DNA of 16,736 nucleotides from Acidobacteriota bacterium (GTDB lineage: Bacteria; Acidobacteriota; Terriglobia; Acidiferrales; UBA7541), in contig JACOSF010000302.1 of assembly GCA_016179005.1 (NCBI GenBank), forward strand, positions 1 through 16,736, in the 5' to 3' direction. A program made the position numbers and the translations under genes. The notes under the pieces are model-generated. The model made no database searches. It saw only the letters and a program-made list of their open reading frames with translations, and was not told where the DNA came from. Positions 14,087 through 16,736 of the stretch are shown here, piece by piece; within the stretch, counting starts at the first letter, position 1; every line of letters starts with the position of its first letter.

Positions 14087-15679
14087 TTACGGTTTCGTCG
14101 CGCGGTCGATAAACTCCGCGACGTGGTTGTGCAGGCTCACGCGGTCGGAGTCCTGCAAGTACATCATGTGACCTGCGTCGTAGTAGTTCAGCTTGATGTT
14201 CTTTTGCAGGTCCGCAGGCAGGCCGAGGTGCGTAAAAGTGAACTCGGTGGCGAAAAACGGCGTGGCCATATCGTAGTAGCCGTTTTCCACCTGCACGAGC
14301 AGCCGGGGATTGGTGATCATGGCTTGCGCCAGATCGTTTTGTGTATTCGGCGCGCCGGGGAAGAAGCCACCGCCGCCGGGACCGCCGGGTGCGCCTCGCC
14401 GCCAGTTCCAGTTTCCTCCGACGCTGGCGGAGTTGTGATAGACCCTATCCTTGCCGAATTTCAGTTCGTCGTGGTTGTAGGCATTGATCAGCGCCGTGAA
14501 CACGCCGCCGACGGCCGGGCCTTCGGGGTCGCCCTGCGCGCTTTCCGAAAGTAGATTGCGCGTGTAGCCGGTGAAGCGCGCATCGATGCGTCCGGAGGTG
14601 AGGCCTCGGCTGCGCATCAGCTCGACGTTGAATTGTCCCAGCGTGACGCGCAGGTTGGCTTTGAGCAGATAGTCCTCGCTCAGGCCGGTGAAGTAGGAAA
14701 GCCTTTTCGCCACCGCAGCCTTTTCCGTCGCGGAAAGTTTCGCGCCTTTGTAGAGCGCCGTCGCGTATTCGCCCTGTGCGTACTGCCGCGCTTCTTCGAC
14801 AAACGCGAGCATATCCCCCGGCCGGTTTTTCAGCGCCTTGTGGTACCAGGCCACCGCCGCGTAGCTGGGAAGATAAAAAATGTACGGCCGGTCGTCGCCG
14901 GCGCCGAAGGTGAGCGTGGCCAGGTCGAGCACCGAAGAAATCAGGCAGATGCCGTTCAAGTGCACGGAATCGCGCGACTGGAGATAGTTGCCCAGCGCCG
15001 CCGAGCGGAACGTGCCGTAACTTTCTCCGAGGAGGAACTTCGGCGAATTCCAGCGATCGTTGCGGCTGATATAGGTGACGATGAACTGCGCGAACGCCGC
15101 CACGTCTTCGTCAATTCCCCAGAAATCGCGCTCCTGCCCCTTGCCCACTGCGTGGCTGTACCCGGCGCCCATCATGTCGATAAAGACCAGGTCGGTCTTG
15201 TCCAGCAGGCATTCGTTGTTGTCCACCAGCTTGTAAGGCGCCGGCGGCGTGAATTCTCCGTTAACCGTGGACGCGCGGCGCGGCCCGAACGCGCCCAGGT
15301 GTAGCCACAGCGATGCCGAGCCGGGCCCTCCGTTGTAAACGAACGACACCGGCCGCGTGCTCAGGTCCTTCACGTCGCTGCGCGTGTAGGCCACCGAGTA
15401 GAGCATGCCGGTCGGCTCGCCCTTCTCATTCTTCAGCAGAGTTGTGCCGGCGCTGGCTTTGTAGGGAATCGTTTGCCCGCCGATGCGGATGCTGTGCTCA
15501 GTGACCGACCATTCTTCTTTGATCGCCGCCGCTTCCGCCGCTGCCGCCGCGCGGTCGCTGACCGCCGGGGGCCGCCCTTCCTGCGGCCGCGGTTGTTCCG
15601 GCACCTGTGCGGCAACACTTGCCACTTGCACAATCATCAGGTAAAAAATCACCACACCCAGACCCAGAACTTTCCTCAT
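14087..15679 (-). CDS. S10-family serine carboxypeptidase-like peptidase
   Basis: 530 residues from ATG at 15679, preceded by AGAGGAG with a seven-base gap. The open frame extends 33 codons further up, but that part has no signal peptide and spans a hairpin. Residues 1-24 are a signal peptide (VLGLGVVIFYLMIVQVASVAAQ), so the enzyme is exported. The alpha/beta-hydrolase core carries the S10 signature: oxyanion segment VYNGGPGSAS (114-123), catalytic Ser220 in LLGESYGTF, Asp470 in NGYYDMATPF and His504 in YYDAGHMMYL. Members remove C-terminal residues from peptides at acid pH; this bacterial group is common in soil acidobacteria and presumably serves peptide scavenging. An insert rich in Gly/Pro at 429-443 lies in the cap region. 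It stands alone in its operon. Confidence 0.93.
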   Translation of the reverse strand: MRKVLGLGVVIFYLMIVQVASVAAQVPEQPRPQEGRPPAVSDRAAAAAEAAAIKEEWSVTEHSIRIGGQTIPYKASAGTTLLKNEKGEPTGMLYSVAYTRSDVKDLSTRPVSFVYNGGPGSASLWLHLGAFGPRRASTVNGEFTPPAPYKLVDNNECLLDKTDLVFIDMMGAGYSHAVGKGQERDFWGIDEDVAAFAQFIVTYISRNDRWNSPKFLLGESYGTFRSAALGNYLQSRDSVHLNGICLISSVLDLATLTFGAGDDRPYIFYLPSYAAVAWYHKALKNRPGDMLAFVEEARQYAQGEYATALYKGAKLSATEKAAVAKRLSYFTGLSEDYLLKANLRVTLGQFNVELMRSRGLTSGRIDARFTGYTRNLLSESAQGDPEGPAVGGVFTALINAYNHDELKFGKDRVYHNSASVGGNWNWRRGAPGGPGGGGFFPGAPNTQNDLAQAMITNPRLLVQVENGYYDMATPFFATEFTFTHLGLPADLQKNIKLNYYDAGHMMYLQDSDRVSLHNHVAEFIDRATKP

Positions 15680-15695
15680 GTTCGCGCTCCTCTTT

Positions 15696-15717
15696 GTAGC
15701 GGCGACTTTACGTCGCC
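15696..15717 (+). repeat. GTAG-led hairpin, REP-like element 1
   Basis: GTAG (15696-15699), one base, then a 6-bp stem GGCGAC/GTCGCC (15701-15706 with 15712-15717) around TTTAC. A 5' GTAG beside a short GC stem is the layout of REP sequences used by REP-associated tyrosine transposases (RAYTs). It lies 17 bases upstream of the S10 start codon, within its likely leader, where the stem could also affect translation. Confidence 0.5.
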
Positions 15718-15814
15718 ACTTTGCTCCCGAAGTCAAAGTGAATTGCATTTGCCGATTTGGCAGGTGGATTCTATGCAAGTCAGGGAGGCCAAGTCAAAGA
15801 ACGCCGCTCTTCAT

Positions 15815-15851
15815 GTAGCGCCGGCCCGCGACGTCTCTCGAGCGGGCCGGC
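15815..15851 (+). repeat. GTAG-led hairpin, REP-like element 2
   Basis: GTAG (15815-15818), one base, then a perfect 10-bp stem GCCGGCCCGC/GCGGGCCGGC (15820-15829 with 15842-15851) with a 12-base loop. The same 5' GTAG-C start and orientation as the element at 15696, about 119 bases away, support a shared origin although the stem sequences differ. Both lie in the 322-bp gene-free stretch 15680-16001. Confidence 0.55.
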
Positions 15852-15875
15852 AGTGCTGCGTTGACTGCGGGTCCC

Positions 15876-15978
15876 GAGGGGCTTGCCCCGCCTGCCCTGA
15901 GCTGTGTCGAAGGGAGCCAGGGCGAGGGGCTTGCCCCGCCTGCCCTGAGCTGTGTTGAAGGGAGCCAGAGCGAGGGGC
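15876..15978. repeat. 48-bp tandem repeat, two full copies plus a stub
   Basis: A 48-bp unit beginning GAGGGGCTTGCCCCGCC occurs at 15876-15923 and 15924-15971, differing at only a couple of positions, with the first seven bases again at 15972-15978. Each unit contains a GGGGCTTGCCCC inner palindrome and CCCTGAGCTGTGTCGAAGGG, which resembles a widely dispersed intergenic palindrome family of environmental bacteria (from memory). It lies downstream of the Ig-like gene and upstream of the S10 gene. The length is a multiple of three, so it creates false open frames on both strands. Confidence 0.85.
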
Positions 15979-16001
15979 ATTGGGGTCGCGCCGGACAAGT
16001 T

Positions 16002-16448
16002 CTAATGAACTTTCACTTCCACCGTTGCGGTCTTGCTGTTTCCCTTGCCGTCTTCCGCGGTCAATGTGTACGTCGTATTTTTCGTTGGTGCCACTTCCAC
16101 GCAGCGGCTGAGCGACGGCCACACGCCACTCGCGGGCCGCGGTTCCACCCGCACGGTTTTCGCGTTGGACACGCCGTAGCACAATTGTGCAGTCTCGCCG
16201 CGGCGGATGAGGCCCGGGCTGGCATAGAATTGCAGAATCTCGAAGCGGTTCCCCCCGAGGAACTTCACCGCGCGCCGGTTTTCCTCGCGCTGCTTCTCCA
16301 AAGCGCGCTGCTCGATTTCGCGGTTTTCTTGCCAGCGCGAAAAGAAAATCCATCCGATCACCAGCAGCACCGCCACGTGAAGGAACCACGTGTACCTCAA
16401 GATGGTGCGGAACTTTCCTTTTGGTTTCGGCTGAGAATCATCAATCAT
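16002..16448 (-). CDS. Single-pass membrane protein with an Ig-like domain
   Basis: 148 residues from ATG at 16448; the frame is open 29 codons further upstream, but that part is Arg/Ser-rich and overlaps another coding remnant. A basic stretch (8-16) is followed by one transmembrane helix (about 20-38, TWFLHVAVLLVIGWIFF), then a charged helix suited to coiled-coil pairing (40-62, RWQENREIEQRALEKQREEN). The outer part (about 72-148) is an Ig-like beta-sandwich: FYASPGLIRRGETAQLCYGV, then CVEVAPTKNTTYTLTAEDG and TATVEVKV. This domain type is common in acidobacterial surface proteins. Two Cys (about 117 and 143 in the strands QLCYGV and SRCVEV, approximate) could pair outside the cell. No ribosome site is evident. 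Function is unknown; an adaptor or adhesion role is possible. Confidence 0.75.
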   Translation of the reverse strand: MIDDSQPKPKGKFRTILRYTWFLHVAVLLVIGWIFFSRWQENREIEQRALEKQREENRRAVKFLGGNRFEILQFYASPGLIRRGETAQLCYGVSNAKTVRVEPRPASGVWPSLSRCVEVAPTKNTTYTLTAEDGKGNSKTATVEVKVH

Positions 16449-16470
16449 GGCAAATTGCGGCTGTTGATTC

Positions 16471-16594
16471 CTACTTCGGCTTGGCGATTTCGGGTTTCGG
16501 GTACGCCTTTTCGAGGGCCTTCTCGTATTCCCCAAAGAGCGCCTGGATGCGCGTGAACTCTTTTTTCACGGCGTCGCGCAGTTCGGGCGGGTGG
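16471..16594 (-). pseudogene. 3' coding remnant or very short gene next to the tRNA
   Basis: On the minus strand a frame ending in TAG at 16471-16473 reads HPPELRDAVKKEFTRIQALF and then GEYEKALEKAYPKPEIAKPK, a regular amphipathic helix with a Pro/Lys tail that looks like the C-terminus of a real protein. No ATG is available; the only standard start is a GTG at 16569, giving 32 residues without a ribosome site. The frame runs back to a 13-bp hairpin and then the tRNA, so the rest of the gene is missing. I do not recognise the family. Confidence 0.4.
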
Positions 16595-16627
16595 CCAACC
16601 TTCGCGCGTATTCTGCGCGAAGGTTGG
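16595..16627. repeat. 13-bp perfect inverted repeat between the remnant and tRNA-Arg
   Basis: CCAACCTTCGCGC (16595-16607) pairs perfectly with GCGCGAAGGTTGG (16615-16627) around the 7-base loop GTATTCT. No T-run follows on the minus strand, so it is a poor terminator for the tRNA. It may be a tRNA processing or stabilising stem, a remnant of a mobile element, or a terminator of unusual type. Confidence 0.6.
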
Positions 16628-16651
16628 GAAAAGGAGAAGGGGGAAAAGGAG

Positions 16652-16728
16652 TGGCGCGCCCGGGGAGACTCGAACTCCCGACCCTCTGCTTAGAAGGCAG
16701 ACGCTCTCTCCAACTGAGCTACGGGCGC
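16652..16728 (-). tRNA. tRNA-Arg (anticodon UCU)
   Basis: A full cloverleaf of 77 bases including an encoded CCA. Acceptor stem GCGCCCG/CGGGCGC with discriminator G; D arm GCTC/GAGC; anticodon stem TCTGC/GCAGA with loop CTTCTAA, so the anticodon is TCT (reads AGA); T arm GGGAG/CTCCC with loop TTCGAGT. It is transcribed leftwards, so its 3' end, the usual integrase target, faces the rest of the window. Confidence 0.97.
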
Positions 16729-16736
16729 GCGGCAAA

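Noticed and set aside
15876..15978. CRISPR array
   Set aside because: The copies are adjacent without unique spacers and no cas gene is present; it is a plain tandem repeat.
15780..15998. Open frames across the 48-bp repeat (LALAPFDTAQGRRGK-type)
   Set aside because: The repeat length is a multiple of three, so repeats stay open in several frames; such peptides are frequent spurious predictions.
16445..16735. 96-codon minus-strand frame with SSVGESVCLLSRGSGVRVSPGAP
   Set aside because: The start is a translation of the tRNA-Arg gene, a common artefact; the tRNA call explains it.

Overview
The window is about 16.7 kb of high-GC bacterial DNA with no plasmid, phage or rRNA signature. Several features suggest an Acidobacteriota-like chromosome: paired DUF3857/transglutaminase-type exported proteins, a soil-type S10 serine carboxypeptidase, a membrane-anchored Ig-like protein, GTAG-led hairpin repeats and a MazF module with an RHH-like antitoxin. 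The phylum is an inference; no marker gene in the window fixes it.

Layout from left to right. (1) 1-360: 3' end of a Lys/Glu-rich, probably exported small protein on the + strand, followed by a clear intrinsic terminator. (2) 447-4487, minus strand: a two-gene unit of DUF3857/transglutaminase-like exported proteins behind a good sigma70-type promoter. The second gene keeps the Cys-His-Asp triad; the first has lost the Cys. (3) 4854-8042, plus strand: an Rrf2 regulator with a palindrome just upstream, then a tightly overlapping SsuA/SsuB/SsuC-like ABC importer (lipoprotein, ATPase, permease). (4) 8090-8744, minus: an antitoxin/MazF-like toxin pair. (5) 8829-9884, minus: a Tat-exported aldo/keto reductase. 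(6) 10107-13851, plus: a membrane-anchored SGNH hydrolase, a 391-bp gap rich in hairpins, then a tight operon of a DUF5989-type 59-aa membrane protein, a 75-aa membrane protein and a NodU/CmcH-type O-carbamoyltransferase. (7) 13854-14003: the orphan C-terminal end of a PhnB-like VOC (glyoxalase-fold) protein abutting the carbamoyltransferase stop. (8) 14087-15679, minus: S10 serine carboxypeptidase. (9) 15696-15978: two GTAG-hairpins and a 48-bp tandem repeat. (10) 16002-16448, minus: a one-TM Ig-like protein; then a short 3' coding remnant and a tRNA-Arg(UCU).

The most interesting locus is region 6. Its four genes look like one functional module in which a cytosolic carbamoyltransferase is encoded with two tiny membrane proteins and an envelope-facing SGNH hydrolase. 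I infer a membrane-associated O-carbamoylation/deacylation system acting on a glycan or lipid-linked metabolite. Related small proteins sit beside the carbamoyltransferase of saxitoxin clusters (sxtI/J/K, recalled from memory). The VOC remnant at its right edge suggests the module was inserted into, or recombined at, an older locus.

Three promoters I can defend (for the transglutaminase unit, the SGNH gene and the antitoxin) share a perfect TTGACA -35 box, a 17-bp spacer and a poor -10 box.
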